A DNA stretch of 64,000 bases from Zhongshania sp. R06B22 (GCF_040892595.1 NZ_JBFRYB010000001.1:1860001-1924000), one strand, 5' to 3'. Numbered from the stretch's first letter, positions 1 to 9,273 are shown. Notes: generated by a model from the letters alone, not told the origin. A program made the numbers and translations.

Positions 1-188
1 ACATCTAAATAGGATTCTCTAGCCGGTGATGCGCCAATATAAATGGCTTCGTCAGCCATGCTGACATGCAGCGCATTGCGATCGGCATCACTGTAAACAG
101 CCACAGTGAGAATACCCATTTCACGCGCCGTCTTAATAACTCGGCAGGCAATTTCACCACGGTTTGCGATTAAAATTTTGTCGAACAT
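1..188 (-). CDS. liuD: Methylcrotonyl-CoA carboxylase biotin-carboxylase subunit, N-terminal part (cut by window edge)
   Basis: Only the first 62 codons are in the window; the gene runs off the left edge. The translated start contains [18 protein letters not shown], the N-terminal signature of biotin carboxylases, followed by the usual VAVYSDAD segment. Biotin carboxylases carboxylate biotin with ATP and bicarbonate. The gene lies 79 bp downstream of liuB on the same strand, so the alpha subunit of methylcrotonyl-CoA carboxylase (leucine and isovalerate degradation) is the natural reading. A propionyl- or acetyl-CoA carboxylase subunit has the same N-terminus, so the substrate call rests on context. 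Confidence 0.85.
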   Translation of the reverse strand, partial: MFDKILIANRGEIACRVIKTAREMGILTVAVYSDADRNALHVSMADEAIYIGASPARESYLD

Positions 189-267
189 TGTTTTATTTCC
201 TGGATTTTATTGCCCGCGTTTGGCGTAGCGATCACGACGGTATTTAGTGTGCTAAACAGGGTTTGGC

Positions 268-1875
268 TTACATCCTAAAGACCCCAAACTTGGTGTCTTC
301 TATGGGCTTGTTCAAGCTGGCCGACAGGCTTAAGCCCAGCACCATGCGCGTATCGGCAGGATCGATAACACCATCGTCCCATAGTCTTGCCGACGCGTAG
401 TAGGGGTGGCCCTGTTCCTCGTAGGTGTCGAGAATAGGTTGCTTAAAGGCTTTTTCTTCGTCGCTCGGCCAGTCTTTATTGTCGCGCTCATATTGGTCGC
501 GTTTGATTTGCGCCATAACGCCAGCGGCTTGTTCGCCACCCATAACCGAGATGCGGGCATTGGGCCACATAAACATAAAGCGCGGGTCGTAAGCGCGGCC
601 GCACATACCGTAGTTGCCCGCGCCGAATGAGCCACCAATAAGTACCGTGAGTTTAGGCACTTGGGCGCAGGCGACGGCGGTCACCATTTTTGCGCCGTGC
701 TTGGCAATGCCGCCAGATTCGTATTGCTGGCCAACCATAAAGCCGGTGATGTTTTGCAAAAAGATCAGCGGAATTTTGCGTTGCGCACACAGCTCAATAA
801 AGTGCGCGCCTTTCTGTGCCGATTCTGAAAACAGAATACCGTTGTTGGCCACAATGCCAACCGGATAGCCAAAGATGCGGGCGAAGCCACATACCAAGGT
901 TGTACCAAATAGGGCTTTGAATTCGTCGAAGTCGGAGCCATCTACAATCCGCGCAATCACTTCTCTTACGTCGTAGGGTTTGCGGCTGTCTTTGGGAACC
1001 ACACCGTAAATTTCTTGGGGTGAAAACGCGGGCTCGACGCTGGGGCTAATATCCATAGATATTGGTTTGCGACGATTCAAACGTTTTACTGCATTGCGCG
1101 CTATTTGCAGGGCATGGTGATCATTTTGGGCGTAGTGGTCGGCAACGCCGGAGACTTTGCAGTGTACATCTGCGCCGCCCAAGGCTTCGGCGCTAACCAC
1201 TTCACCGGTCGCCGCTTTAACCAATGGCGGGCCGGCTAGAAAAATTGTGCCCTGTTCTTTAACAATAATAGATTCGTCCGCCATAGCCGGCACATAGGCG
1301 CCGCCTGCGGTGCAGCTACCCATGACCACAGCGATTTGCGGAATACCCATTGCAGACATATTTGCTTGGTTGAAGAATATTCGACCAAAGTGCTCGCGAT
1401 CTGGAAACACTTCGTCTTGATGTGGCAAATTGGCACCGCCGGAGTCGACCAAGTAAATACAGGGCAAATGATTTTCTTGGGCGATGGTTTGCGCGCGTAA
1501 ATGTTTCTTTACCGACAGCGGAAAGTAAGTGCCGCCTTTCACCGTGGCGTCATTAACAATGATCATGCATTCTTGGCCACAGACCCGGCCGATACCGGTG
1601 ATTAAGCCCGCAGCTGCGATTTCATCATCATAGACTTTATAGGCAGCCAGTTGCGACAGCTCTAAAAAGGGCGCGCCGACATCCACTAAGGCACTGATTC
1701 GCTCGCGGGGCAGCAGCTTGCCCCTGTCTTGATGGCGCCGCTGTGACTTTTCGCCACCGCCTTGATTAATGGTAGCGACTAGCTGCTTTAAGTCGTCGAC
1801 TTGCGCTTGCATGTGTTCGGCGTTTTCAATAAAGCTTGGATCGCGTGGATTAATGCTCGATGTCAGTACAGTCAT
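268..1875 (-). CDS. liuB: Methylcrotonyl-CoA carboxylase carboxyltransferase (beta) subunit
   Basis: A 535-residue acyl-CoA carboxyltransferase, the usual length for MCC beta. It moves the carboxyl group from biotin to 3-methylcrotonyl-CoA, giving 3-methylglutaconyl-CoA. The protein has the two-lobed crotonase-fold carboxyltransferase architecture: the N-terminal lobe holds the [18 protein letters not shown] segment typical of MCC beta and [13 protein letters not shown]; the C-terminal lobe holds [17 protein letters not shown] and the [10 protein letters not shown] segment. It sits 48 bp after liuA and before liuD, in one apparent operon read from liuR. ATG start with only a weak ribosome-binding site, suggesting coupled translation. 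Assignment is strong from both motifs and neighbours. Confidence 0.95.
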   Translation of the reverse strand: MTVLTSSINPRDPSFIENAEHMQAQVDDLKQLVATINQGGGEKSQRRHQDRGKLLPRERISALVDVGAPFLELSQLAAYKVYDDEIAAAGLITGIGRVCGQECMIIVNDATVKGGTYFPLSVKKHLRAQTIAQENHLPCIYLVDSGGANLPHQDEVFPDREHFGRIFFNQANMSAMGIPQIAVVMGSCTAGGAYVPAMADESIIVKEQGTIFLAGPPLVKAATGEVVSAEALGGADVHCKVSGVADHYAQNDHHALQIARNAVKRLNRRKPISMDISPSVEPAFSPQEIYGVVPKDSRKPYDVREVIARIVDGSDFDEFKALFGTTLVCGFARIFGYPVGIVANNGILFSESAQKGAHFIELCAQRKIPLIFLQNITGFMVGQQYESGGIAKHGAKMVTAVACAQVPKLTVLIGGSFGAGNYGMCGRAYDPRFMFMWPNARISVMGGEQAAGVMAQIKRDQYERDNKDWPSDEEKAFKQPILDTYEEQGHPYYASARLWDDGVIDPADTRMVLGLSLSASLNKPIEDTKFGVFRM

Positions 1876-1923
1876 TGTCGCGGTGCCTACCGTATTTCTT
1901 AAGGTTGATTTTTATAAACGCGT

Positions 1924-3096
1924 TTATTGCATCGTTTCTTTAAAGAGTTCACGGCCAATCAACATGCGTCTAATTTCTGAGGTGCCGGCGCCGATCTCAT
2001 AAAGCTTGGCGTCACGCAGTAAACGGCCCGTTGGGTATTCATTGGTGTAGCCATTGCCGCCCAGGGCTTGAATCGCTTGCAGGGCCATTTGGGTGGCGCG
2101 CTCGGCGGTATATAAGATCACAGCGGCGGCATCTTTGCGGCTGGCTTCGCCGCGATCACAGGCCTTGGCTACAGTGTACAGATAGGCGCGACTGGCATTT
2201 AGTTCGGTGTACATGTCTGCCAATTTGCCTTGCATCAACTGAAACTCGCCAATGCTCTGACCGAATTGTTTGCGGTCGTGAAGGTAGGGGACCACCACAT
2301 CTAGGCATGCTTGCATAATGCCTGTTGGCCCGCCGGACAGCACGGTGCGCTCAAAGTCCAAACCGCTCATTAATACGTTTACGCCACCGCCTTCCGCGCC
2401 CAAGATATTTTCCGCTGGCACTTTGCAGTTTTCAAACACCAACTCGCAGGTATTTGAACCGCGCATGCCGAGCTTGTCGAGCTTAGGTGAGCGGCTAAAA
2501 CCGGGGTAGTCGCGCTCGACAATAAATGCCGTAATACCGCGGGAGCCGCCGTGGATATCCGTCTTTGCATAGATCACATAGGTGTGGGCATCGGGGCCAT
2601 TGGTAATCCACATTTTGTTGCCGTTAAGCACATAGTGGTCACCGTCTTTTTCGGCTTTAAGTTTCATGCTGACAACATCCGAACCGGCGTTGGGTTCTGA
2701 CATGGCCAGCGCGCCAATATGTTCGCCTGAACAGAGTTTGGGCAGATATTTTTCACGCTGGGCGTCAGTGCCATTCTTGAAGATTTGGTTTACGCACAAA
2801 TTGGAGTGAGCGCCGTAAGAAAGGCCCACAGACGCGGAAGCACGGCTGATTTCTTCCATGGCAATAACATGGGCCAGATAGCCCATATTGCTGCCGCCAT
2901 ACTCTTCTGAGACTGTGATGCCGAGCAAGCCCATGTCGCCCATTTTACGCCAGAGGTCCATGGGGAACTCATTGTCTTTGTCGATACTCTCGGCGCGGGG
3001 AGCAATTTCTTTTTGGGCGAATTGCTCGGCGGCGTCACGCAACATCTCGACTTCTTCACCGAGGCCAAAATTCAAAGTAGGGTAGGAAGTGCTCAT
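1924..3096 (-). CDS. liuA: Isovaleryl-CoA dehydrogenase
   Basis: A 390-residue acyl-CoA dehydrogenase that oxidises isovaleryl-CoA to 3-methylcrotonyl-CoA, passing electrons to ETF. Visible features: SEPNAGSD (about 133-140) and the [10 protein letters not shown] flavin-binding strand, LDKLGMRGS, and a C-terminal [10 protein letters not shown]. Glu249 in [11 protein letters not shown] is at the position of the isovaleryl-CoA dehydrogenase catalytic base (Glu254 in the human enzyme), which separates this subgroup from medium- and short-chain enzymes, whose base lies near the C-terminus. It follows liuR by 35 bp, with a good GAGGAAA ribosome-binding site, and precedes liuB. Confidence 0.95.
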   Translation of the reverse strand: MSTSYPTLNFGLGEEVEMLRDAAEQFAQKEIAPRAESIDKDNEFPMDLWRKMGDMGLLGITVSEEYGGSNMGYLAHVIAMEEISRASASVGLSYGAHSNLCVNQIFKNGTDAQREKYLPKLCSGEHIGALAMSEPNAGSDVVSMKLKAEKDGDHYVLNGNKMWITNGPDAHTYVIYAKTDIHGGSRGITAFIVERDYPGFSRSPKLDKLGMRGSNTCELVFENCKVPAENILGAEGGGVNVLMSGLDFERTVLSGGPTGIMQACLDVVVPYLHDRKQFGQSIGEFQLMQGKLADMYTELNASRAYLYTVAKACDRGEASRKDAAAVILYTAERATQMALQAIQALGGNGYTNEYPTGRLLRDAKLYEIGAGTSEIRRMLIGRELFKETMQ

Positions 3097-3131
3097 AGGA
3101 TTTTCCTCTGGATAATTCTTGATTGCTGTAT

Positions 3132-3536
3132 TTAGTGGGTCGTTTTATTTATTTCATTCAAGGCGTCTTGGCAGCGATCTTCGGCTTGGTCTAATTCATA
3201 GATCATGTCTTGCAAGTCTTGCAGCTGCTGCTTGAGTTGTTCTTTTAATAGTCGGCGGCGTTCACGTATCTTATCGATAAGCTTAATAAGCTGTGGGCTA
3301 TTGTCGTGCTCGGGATGATACATCTCAATGATGCTTTTACTGTCTTCCAGAGATAAGCCCAAACGTTTGCCACGAAGAATTAGCTTCAATTTTGTTCTGT
3401 CGGCGGCGCTGTAAATTCGCGTTTGACCGTCGCGCAGGGGATTGAGTAGGCCCTTTTCCTCATAAAAGCGGATCGTGCGCGTGGTGACGTCAAATTCCGA
3501 TGCCAGATCCGAAATACCGTAAGTTCTGTCGGCCAT
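3132..3536 (-). CDS. liuR: MerR-family regulator of the liu operon
   Basis: A 134-residue MerR-type regulator: N-terminal winged helix beginning [26 protein letters not shown], then a long coiled-coil dimerisation helix (about 75-125) rich in Arg, Leu and Gln. It has no metal-binding cysteine pair at the C-terminus; its only cysteine is a single one near the end. LiuR proteins control branched-chain amino-acid catabolic genes and are typically first in the liu operon, as here, directly ahead of liuA. A perfect palindrome lies 52 bp upstream of the start (3588-3603), so autoregulation of the whole operon is likely. Confidence 0.92.
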   Translation of the reverse strand: MADRTYGISDLASEFDVTTRTIRFYEEKGLLNPLRDGQTRIYSAADRTKLKLILRGKRLGLSLEDSKSIIEMYHPEHDNSPQLIKLIDKIRERRRLLKEQLKQQLQDLQDMIYELDQAEDRCQDALNEINKTTH

Positions 3537-3587
3537 AGCTCATTGCCAATTATTGGTTTGCTGGGTAGCGCCATACTTTATCCGCAG

Positions 3588-3603
3588 TTGACGTTAACGT
3601 CAA
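3588..3603. promoter_or_regulatory. Candidate LiuR operator (16-bp perfect palindrome)
   Basis: TTGACGTTAACGTCAA is a perfect inverted repeat about 52 bp upstream of liuR. Its TTGACG half can serve as the -35 element of the liuR promoter, with a TAAAGT-like -10 region about 17 bp further on, which matches how MerR-family regulators place operators inside the promoter. From memory it resembles the CG-containing palindromes described for LiuR; I could not check a motif database. Confidence 0.75.
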
Positions 3604-3677
3604 CACGATTGATGGCTGTGGTGATTAGGCTGAGTGGCTCGGATTTAGGCTATGTGGGGGTATTAAGCTGATAACTG

Positions 3678-3694
3678 AGCATAGGCGCTATGCT
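3678..3694. repeat. Short palindrome AGCATAG-GCG-CTATGCT
   Basis: Seven-base perfect arms around GCG, in the space between liuR and the P450 transcription unit. The left half and the centre (AGCATAGGCG) recur in the larger inverted repeat at 27270-27307, so the two may be copies of one small dispersed palindromic element. Two copies are too few to be sure. Confidence 0.4.
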
Positions 3695-3739
3695 GGAGTG
3701 GGGATAGGAGTGGACCTAGATTCGAGTCAGAGTGAGAAG

Positions 3740-3775
3740 TCCACGCCAGAAAATCGCTAAATTTACTGGCGTGGA
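3740..3775 (-). terminator. Stem-loop after the P450 gene
   Basis: Arms TCCACGCCAG and CTGGCGTGGA pair perfectly (10 bp, 16-nt loop), starting 7 nt past the stop codon of the minus-strand P450 gene. There is no clear U-tract after it, so it may be a weak or factor-assisted terminator, or a 3'-end stabiliser. Confidence 0.6.
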
Positions 3776-3782
3776 GAAAGGA

Positions 3783-5144
3783 CTATTTTCTGGCTGTTAG
3801 GGTCACTGGCAAGCCATCAGTTGGGAAGGAGATAGGCACGGCGTTGTACTTCATTTCATAGCCGGGCTTAACGCTAATGGTGTAGTTGCGCAGCAAATGA
3901 AACATAAATAATTTCACCTGCATTTCAGCAAAGTTAAGACCGATACACTTGTGGCCGCCACCACCGAAGGGAATCCACTGATACAGGTGGCGCTTGTGTT
4001 CGGCGCGCTCAGCAGAAAAACGCTCGGGGTCAAACTTCTTAGGCTCTGTCCACCACTCTTCCATATAGTGGGTGAAGAGCGGTGAAATACCGATGCCAGT
4101 GTTGGCCGGCAGGGTATAACCCATAATTTCAGTTTCTTTAATTAAGCGACGCGGAATAGCGGGAACTGGGGGGTACATCCGCAAAGCTTCTTTCATTACC
4201 AGCGCGGCTTTTTCCAGTTTTGGCAGGTCGTCGTAGCCTAGATTGTCGCCTTCAATTTGCTGACATTCCTGGTAGAGAATATCTTGCCACTCTGGGTTTT
4301 TAGCTAGTGCGTAAATGATCGAACACAGCGTGCTAGTGGTGGTGTCATGAGCGGCAAACAGCAAGAAAATAGTGTGGTCGCGCACGGCCTCATCGCTAAG
4401 GGTGTTGCCATCTTCGTCTTTGGCGTGACAAAACTGTGAGAAGAAATCACTGCTCTCGGTGGCGCGTTTTGCTTCGATATGTTTTTCAATAAAGTTTTTG
4501 AGAGTTTTACGACCATTCAAACCCTTCTGCCAAGTGGTGCCCGGTATCGGTAGTTTCACGACCGCTAGTGATGCTTCCATCGCGTGCAAAAAGCCTTTGT
4601 TAATGGCGTCGGCCTCGTTGCCCATTTTTACGCCCATAAACACTTGCGCGGCAACGTCTAGCAATAGTGATTTAATGCTGTCTTTAAACCCGAACTCGAC
4701 TTGCTTGGGGAAGGCAGCGACGCCTTCACGCATGCGCGGGTTCATCTCGTCGAGATAGCCCTGCAGTGCATCCTTTTTAAATGCTGCTTGCAGAATACGG
4801 CGATGGAAGCGGTGCTCATCAAAATCGCGCAGCATCAGACCGTCTGGGAATAATCTATCCAGAATAGGGTCCCAGGCTTTCTTGCTGGAAAAAATCTTGC
4901 CGCTATCTTTAAGAACCAGTTCATTAGCCTCTGGCCCTAGTAAAGCAACCGAGCGCTGCAGTAGCGCGTTGTTGCGGAAGATGGGTCCATAAAGCTTGTG
5001 CTTGCGAGTTACTAAACCTAAATAATCGGTCAAAAATTCTACCGTATCACCGAGGATTGGCAGTGCGCCCTTGTCACCCGGCACGTGCATAATATCGTCG
5101 GTGGACTTGCGGGGTAAGGCTAAGTAATCAGTTGGTGTTTTCAT
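3783..5144 (-). CDS. Cytochrome P450
   Basis: A 453-residue soluble P450 monooxygenase. Key elements: I-helix FAAHDTTTS (oxygen activation, about 263-271), K-helix ExxR (Glu319, Arg322), and the heme loop FGGGGHKCIG with the Cys400 thiolate ligand. No signal or membrane anchor is present. The N-terminal PGDKGALPILGDTVEF segment and the heme-loop style recall the CYP51/CYP120/CYP26 side of the family rather than camphor-type enzymes; this is an impression, not a classification. It lies 17 bp downstream of a TetR gene in the same direction and no ferredoxin or reductase gene is adjacent. Substrate unknown; a lipid, terpenoid or sterol is plausible given the surroundings. Confidence 0.9.
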   Translation of the reverse strand: MKTPTDYLALPRKSTDDIMHVPGDKGALPILGDTVEFLTDYLGLVTRKHKLYGPIFRNNALLQRSVALLGPEANELVLKDSGKIFSSKKAWDPILDRLFPDGLMLRDFDEHRFHRRILQAAFKKDALQGYLDEMNPRMREGVAAFPKQVEFGFKDSIKSLLLDVAAQVFMGVKMGNEADAINKGFLHAMEASLAVVKLPIPGTTWQKGLNGRKTLKNFIEKHIEAKRATESSDFFSQFCHAKDEDGNTLSDEAVRDHTIFLLFAAHDTTTSTLCSIIYALAKNPEWQDILYQECQQIEGDNLGYDDLPKLEKAALVMKEALRMYPPVPAIPRRLIKETEIMGYTLPANTGIGISPLFTHYMEEWWTEPKKFDPERFSAERAEHKRHLYQWIPFGGGGHKCIGLNFAEMQVKLFMFHLLRNYTISVKPGYEMKYNAVPISFPTDGLPVTLTARK

Positions 5145-5161
5145 TAGGGGGCTCCGTTTTA

Positions 5162-5815
5162 TTATCTGCGCCAGCCGTGAAACAGCAGGTCTATAGATTG
5201 TTGAATATGGGTTTCTATTAATTCAGAGGCTAACTCTGGCTTGCCGGTGAGCCGTTGATAAAAGGGCAGCTGCACAACAGGTGCGGTCGCCGATTGAACC
5301 ATAAAGAACAGGGTCACAATGGGGATGTCTTTAATCAGGCCCAGGTCTTCTACTTTGGCAACCATATCGCTTATTAACTGCCACGCGGGTTCAAAATAGT
5401 GTGTGTGAAGGTAGCTCAGACGCGGGCCTTCACGCAGGGATTCTTGCTGACAGATATGGTAGAGCGCGGGGTATTCAAAGGCGCTGCGAATATATACGGC
5501 AATACCTTCTTTAAGCGCATCTAGCTCGTTCTGGCCTTCATCAATGTTTTGCAGGGCTTCTAAAATTTTGGCCGTAGTGTGGCCGCAGAGCCGGTCTACC
5601 ACAGCCTGCCAGAGCTGCTCTTTGGAGCTGAAGTAGTGGTGGAAAAAGGTGTAGCTGACGTTTAATTCATCTTGCAGTTTGCGCAGGGAAACACCGTCGT
5701 AGCCGTCGCGAGCGAAGATATCCGCCGAGGCTTCGAGTAATTGCTCGATAGACAGGGCGGGCGCTTCGTTCTTCTTTGGCCGGCCTCGGCGTCTGGGTGC
5801 GGTACTGGGATTCAC
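5162..5815 (-). CDS. TetR-family regulator of the P450 unit
   Basis: A 217-residue TetR regulator. A basic start (RRRGRPKKN) leads into the DNA-binding domain, with LRKLQDELNVSYTFFHHYFSSKEQLW as the recognition-helix region (about 43-70); the C-terminal part is an all-helical ligand domain. Start is GTG at 5813-5815, because RRRGRPKK is the usual N-terminus of the family and no better start follows. Unusually there is no ribosome-binding site: a 48-bp perfect palindrome ends two bases upstream. The gene probably represses itself and the P450 17 bp downstream. Confidence 0.9.
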   Translation of the reverse strand: MNPSTAPRRRGRPKKNEAPALSIEQLLEASADIFARDGYDGVSLRKLQDELNVSYTFFHHYFSSKEQLWQAVVDRLCGHTTAKILEALQNIDEGQNELDALKEGIAVYIRSAFEYPALYHICQQESLREGPRLSYLHTHYFEPAWQLISDMVAKVEDLGLIKDIPIVTLFFMVQSATAPVVQLPFYQRLTGKPELASELIETHIQQSIDLLFHGWRR

Positions 5816-5817
5816 TG

Positions 5818-5865
5818 CAAAGCTGACTCAATATTAAACAGGTGTTTAATATTGAGTCAGCTTTG
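5818..5865. promoter_or_regulatory. 48-bp perfect palindrome upstream of tetR (probable operator)
   Basis: Two 23-bp arms (5818-5840 and 5843-5865) are exact reverse complements around a 2-bp GG centre. The inner arms are AT-rich (CAATATTAAACA) and contain -10-like sequences. The palindrome ends two bases before the GTG start of the TetR gene, so it can only work as operator/promoter DNA or, if transcribed, as a hairpin covering the start region. It is far longer than an ordinary TetR operator. Confidence 0.8.
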
Positions 5866-6075
5866 GTGTTTCGTCAAGTTAATTTCATTCAGATGATGTC
5901 GATTAGTTCTCGAAATGGCGTTTCTTAAATTCGCTATTACGAGTGAGGTGCCTCGAATTATGTGTCGGCTAGGGGTGGTGCAGGGGAACGGGCGAGTGCC
6001 CTTAACAAGCCTTAAACGGGATTGTTTTCTGGGGCCGGCTAAGAGGAGCTCTGCGGATATTGAAGGGGTGGTCGG

Positions 6076-6597
6076 CTATGTCTGCTGATCTGTCGGGGTT
6101 TCGCTAGTTTCTGTGGCTTTGGCCATGTCTTTGGCCATCTCTTCGGGTACAGGCTCGGGCTGTCTAAAAATATAAATGCTTATAATCGCGGCGACCGAAA
6201 TCATCATTGCGCTCAGCCAATGTATTTTCACAATGAGCAGTGCGCTGGTAAGAATGGTAATCCACAGCATGGCAATAATTAAGATTTTGATGCGCCGCGG
6301 TATACCTTCGCCGTTTAAATAGTAGCGAATATATTTCCCCCACCAGCGGTGTTCCGTCAGCCAAGTATAGAAACGTGGTGAGCTGCGTAAAAAGCAGGCG
6401 GCGCTAAGGAGTAAAAAAGGGGTTGTCGGTACTACCGGTAATAATATGCCGATCATGCCCAAAACGAAGGAGATCCACCCGGTAGTAAACAGTATGTAGC
6501 GTATGACGGGATTGCGATGCTGGTAGGGCGTTTTCATTATTACTCGTTCTAAAGAGACGTTGTTATCGACATCTTCGCGGCCAATAGTGTTTATCAT
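6076..6597 (-). CDS. YbaN-like DUF454 inner-membrane protein
   Basis: A small membrane protein of the DUF454 (YbaN) family. The signature PLVPTTPFLLLSAACF follows the first transmembrane helix, then SSPRFYTWLTEHRWWGKYIRYY and two further hydrophobic helices ending in SIYIFRQP. Function of the family is unknown. The first possible start gives 173 residues; a second ATG at 6535-6537 (153 residues, beginning MKTPYQHRN) fits the usual family length better, and neither has a strong ribosome-binding site. It is divergent from the lipoprotein at 6776 and apparently monocistronic. Confidence 0.8.
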   Translation of the reverse strand: MINTIGREDVDNNVSLERVIMKTPYQHRNPVIRYILFTTGWISFVLGMIGILLPVVPTTPFLLLSAACFLRSSPRFYTWLTEHRWWGKYIRYYLNGEGIPRRIKILIIAMLWITILTSALLIVKIHWLSAMMISVAAIISIYIFRQPEPVPEEMAKDMAKATETSETPTDQQT

Positions 6598-6775
6598 TTG
6601 CGCGGTGTCGATTGTGGCTTAACGGCAATAATACCGCAGTCTAGGACGATTGAATATTTGACGGTCATGGCTGTTCTGGGTGAGGATACGTCACAAATAA
6701 TAACTTTTGTGTATCAGTGTCTGCCTCTGAGACTGATTCATAGCTCGTTAACTCCTTATTTTCAGTGGTAATAAT

Positions 6776-7927
6776 ATGAAAAAAAACCTTATTCTTGGCG
6801 CCATTATGGCCGTGACTGTTACTGCCTGTGGTGGCAGTAGTAGCTCTAGTGTTTCTGGCCCGGGTAGTGCCACTTATGTGACCGAGACCTTTACCACCGA
6901 CTCCGCCACTGACTTAGCCAGCTTTAATATTGCGGGACCGCAGGATGTTAATCCCGGCTGCCTTCCCGACACCGACTCAAACCTGCCATTGCCAGAAGGC
7001 ATACTGGTTTATAAAGAAGGTGAGGCGCCCACCCGACTAGTGGTATTTGCCCACGGCATAGGCCACAACGTCCGCGAAAGTTGGTTGCCCCATATGAGAC
7101 GCGAAATCCGTTTGGCCAAGGACTTCGAGAACCAGCCTAGCGATGTGGCATTTGTTAGCACGGACTACCGTGACAACCTCGGTTTTCCCACCCTGCGCGG
7201 CGCCCATGACACAATAAGCGCCACACTCTATGCCATGGAGAAATTCCCCAGCATCACCACCGTCTATATGTTTGGTGTATCGATGGGTGGCTCTATCTCG
7301 GGTACCGCGATTACAGAATCTACCGCTGTTACCGAAGACGGTTCCTCGCTCTATGATTATTGGCTGGATGTAGAAGGTGTTAGCCAGCTAGCTGAAACCT
7401 ATGCAGAGGCAGCTGCCGCCGCATCAATATCGGAAACCGCGGCGCAGGCCCAGGCCGGTATTGAGCGCGATACCGGTGGTAACCCGGTCACCTGTCCACT
7501 GGCGTTTGCGCGTCGCTCTCCCGCCTATCATGCCGCTGAAATGAAACTCGCTGGTGTGCGTGCGGCCACGGTAATACACGCCGTAAATGACGGTCTGGTT
7601 CCCCATAATCAGGGCCGAGTGATGGCATCCACTTTAACCACCTCTGGTATCCCCACTCAGTTCTTCACCATTATTGGTATTCCGGAGGGGCAGGATCCGG
7701 GTTCAACGGGTACCGGCACAGCAGGTGCGGGTGATGCTGACGCCTACCTTAATCTGGCTGGCCACGGCTCAGAAGCGCAGGCCTACCATCCCGTCATGCG
7801 GGTCGCGTTTGAAAATATGCGCAAAATGCTCGATGGCAGCTATAACGAAACCGTCCCTTATTTTGAGTGTATTGTTGATCCCAATATCCCCGCAGATAGT
7901 TGCCCGGTAGATCAGGTTCAGCCCTAG
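6776..7927 (+). CDS. Lipoprotein alpha/beta hydrolase
   Basis: A 383-residue secreted esterase- or lipase-like protein. The N-terminus is a lipoprotein signal with the lipobox VTAC (lipidated Cys18), followed by a Ser-rich linker. The alpha/beta-hydrolase core shows an oxyanion-type HGIGHN segment (about 93-98), and a nucleophile elbow GVSMGG with Ser169; a likely catalytic His is in the AGHGSEAQ segment near the C-terminus. Several cysteines in the mature part may form disulfides, as expected outside the cytoplasm. It stands alone, divergent from the DUF454 gene. Substrate unknown; carboxylester or lipid hydrolysis is inferred from the fold. Confidence 0.8.
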   Translation: MKKNLILGAIMAVTVTACGGSSSSSVSGPGSATYVTETFTTDSATDLASFNIAGPQDVNPGCLPDTDSNLPLPEGILVYKEGEAPTRLVVFAHGIGHNVRESWLPHMRREIRLAKDFENQPSDVAFVSTDYRDNLGFPTLRGAHDTISATLYAMEKFPSITTVYMFGVSMGGSISGTAITESTAVTEDGSSLYDYWLDVEGVSQLAETYAEAAAAASISETAAQAQAGIERDTGGNPVTCPLAFARRSPAYHAAEMKLAGVRAATVIHAVNDGLVPHNQGRVMASTLTTSGIPTQFFTIIGIPEGQDPGSTGTGTAGAGDADAYLNLAGHGSEAQAYHPVMRVAFENMRKMLDGSYNETVPYFECIVDPNIPADSCPVDQVQP

Positions 7928-8295
7928 CTTTATTAAGGCTTAAGCAGTCGGCGGTGTTTATACTGTGTTATGGCTTCACAGCATGAGCCGCCGGCGCTCA
8001 CTCACGGAAGAGTGTGTTTTGCCGCTAGCGCAATGGCTATCGTGGGCCACTGCTCGCTGACCGTCTTTGCGCAACCCTCTAGTCTTACAATTTAAATCAT
8101 CCCATCCTTACTTCGGTTCATAGCAGAGCCGTCTCCCTCATTGCAGATACCGACAGTACTTGATCGTTTTTGTCATGTACTTGATCAGCTGCGACATTGT
8201 CTGGTTTCGGGGCCACAGAGATACTTCCTGCCAGGCTGGTTGGCGACACACCTGAGTGTAGCGCTGACCGATTTTAAATACGAAGGAGAGACCTA
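7928..8295 (+). other. 368-bp leader region of the catabolic operon
   Basis: No convincing gene. The region carries the promoter side of the operon beginning at 8296, with a 10-bp direct repeat at 8156-8186 and a clear ribosome-binding site (AAGGAGAG, 8283-8290) just before the first ATG. I see no strong terminator for the upstream lipoprotein gene. Confidence 0.6.
8156..8186 (+). promoter_or_regulatory. Direct repeat GTACTTGATC x2, 21 bp apart (AraC-type operator candidate)
   Basis: GTACTTGATC occurs at 8156-8165 and again at 8177-8186, a period of 21 bp, exactly two helical turns. AraC-family regulators characteristically bind such paired direct repeats. It lies about 110-140 bp upstream of the operon start at 8296, and an AraC gene sits at the far end of that operon (17303-18310). 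Confidence 0.55.
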
Positions 8296-9273
8296 ATGTC
8301 GTCATCGGCTGAAACTCTTAGCCAAGCCTTTACGCTGGGCTATACCTATACACGGTCCACTGGGCCTATTGTGGGTCAGTTTTTGACCTCCTTGCGCGCA
8401 CGCAAAATGGTTGGCATTAAAGCCAGCGATGGCAAAGTGCTAATGCCGCCGGTGGAATTTGATCCGGTGAGCGCTGCCGCATTAACTGAATTTGTCGATG
8501 TTGCTGACAGCGGTGTGGTCAAGACTTGGTGCTGGGTTAAAGAACCTCGCAAAGCCCATCCCAGTGATAAGCCATTCGCTTGGGCAATGATTTTGCTGGA
8601 CGGTGCCGATACCCCAATGCTGCATTGGATAGACGCCGGTGACGAAGCGGCAATGTCTACCGGCATGCGTGTCAAAGTGCGTTGGGCCGCAGAGACTAAG
8701 GGCGTCATGGACGACCTTAACGGCTTTGTTCCCGAGTCCGTTGCGCTCCTGACTGAGCTTAAACCGGCGGCTTCTGATGAGCCTATTATCGGTGTCGAAT
8801 CGCCAAGCTACCTGACCTATAACTTCACCGCAGGTAAAGCGACCTCACTTTACTTACGTTCAATGAAAGAAGGTAAATTGGTCGGTCAGCGCTGTCCAAA
8901 ATGCCGCAATGTTTATATCCCACCCCGTGGTTCTTGCGCGGCGTGTGGTGTACCTACCGAAGAGCAAGTGACCTTAAGCAACAAGGCCACGGTTGAGTCC
9001 TTCACCATTGTTTACATCCCCATTCCGGGTAACCCAATCAAGCCGCCCTATGTTATTGCCAACTTGGTGTTAGACGGCGCGAACTTGAGCTTCTTGCATT
9101 TGCTTAGCGAATGTAAAAACGAAGACGTGCGGATTGGTATGCGAGTAGAAGCGCTTTGGCGGCCCGAGGAAGAGTGGGGCTTTGCCATGGAAAATATCCA
9201 GTACTTTAAGCCTATAGACGAGCCGGACATGCCGGTGGATCAGATTGGCAAATTAATTGATGAGGGCCGATAA
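8296..9273 (+). CDS. Two-domain DUF35 (OB-fold/zinc-ribbon) acyl-CoA-binding protein
   Basis: A 325-residue protein made of two DUF35-like halves. The C-terminal half (about 170-325) has the full rubredoxin-like zinc site CPKCRNVYIPPRGSCAACG (Cys200, 203, 214, 217) and an OB fold. The N-terminal half (about 10-155) follows the same pattern (TRSTGPIVGQFLTSLRARKM ... DAGDEAAMSTGMRVKVRW) but lacks the cysteines. DUF35 proteins work as partners of thiolase-fold enzymes, for example ChsH2 with the sterol side-chain aldolase Ltp2, and in archaeal thiolase/HMG-CoA synthase complexes. Two thiolase-fold genes follow immediately with overlapping or touching ends, so a complex is likely. First gene of the operon. 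Confidence 0.88.
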   Translation: MSSSAETLSQAFTLGYTYTRSTGPIVGQFLTSLRARKMVGIKASDGKVLMPPVEFDPVSAAALTEFVDVADSGVVKTWCWVKEPRKAHPSDKPFAWAMILLDGADTPMLHWIDAGDEAAMSTGMRVKVRWAAETKGVMDDLNGFVPESVALLTELKPAASDEPIIGVESPSYLTYNFTAGKATSLYLRSMKEGKLVGQRCPKCRNVYIPPRGSCAACGVPTEEQVTLSNKATVESFTIVYIPIPGNPIKPPYVIANLVLDGANLSFLHLLSECKNEDVRIGMRVEALWRPEEEWGFAMENIQYFKPIDEPDMPVDQIGKLIDEGR

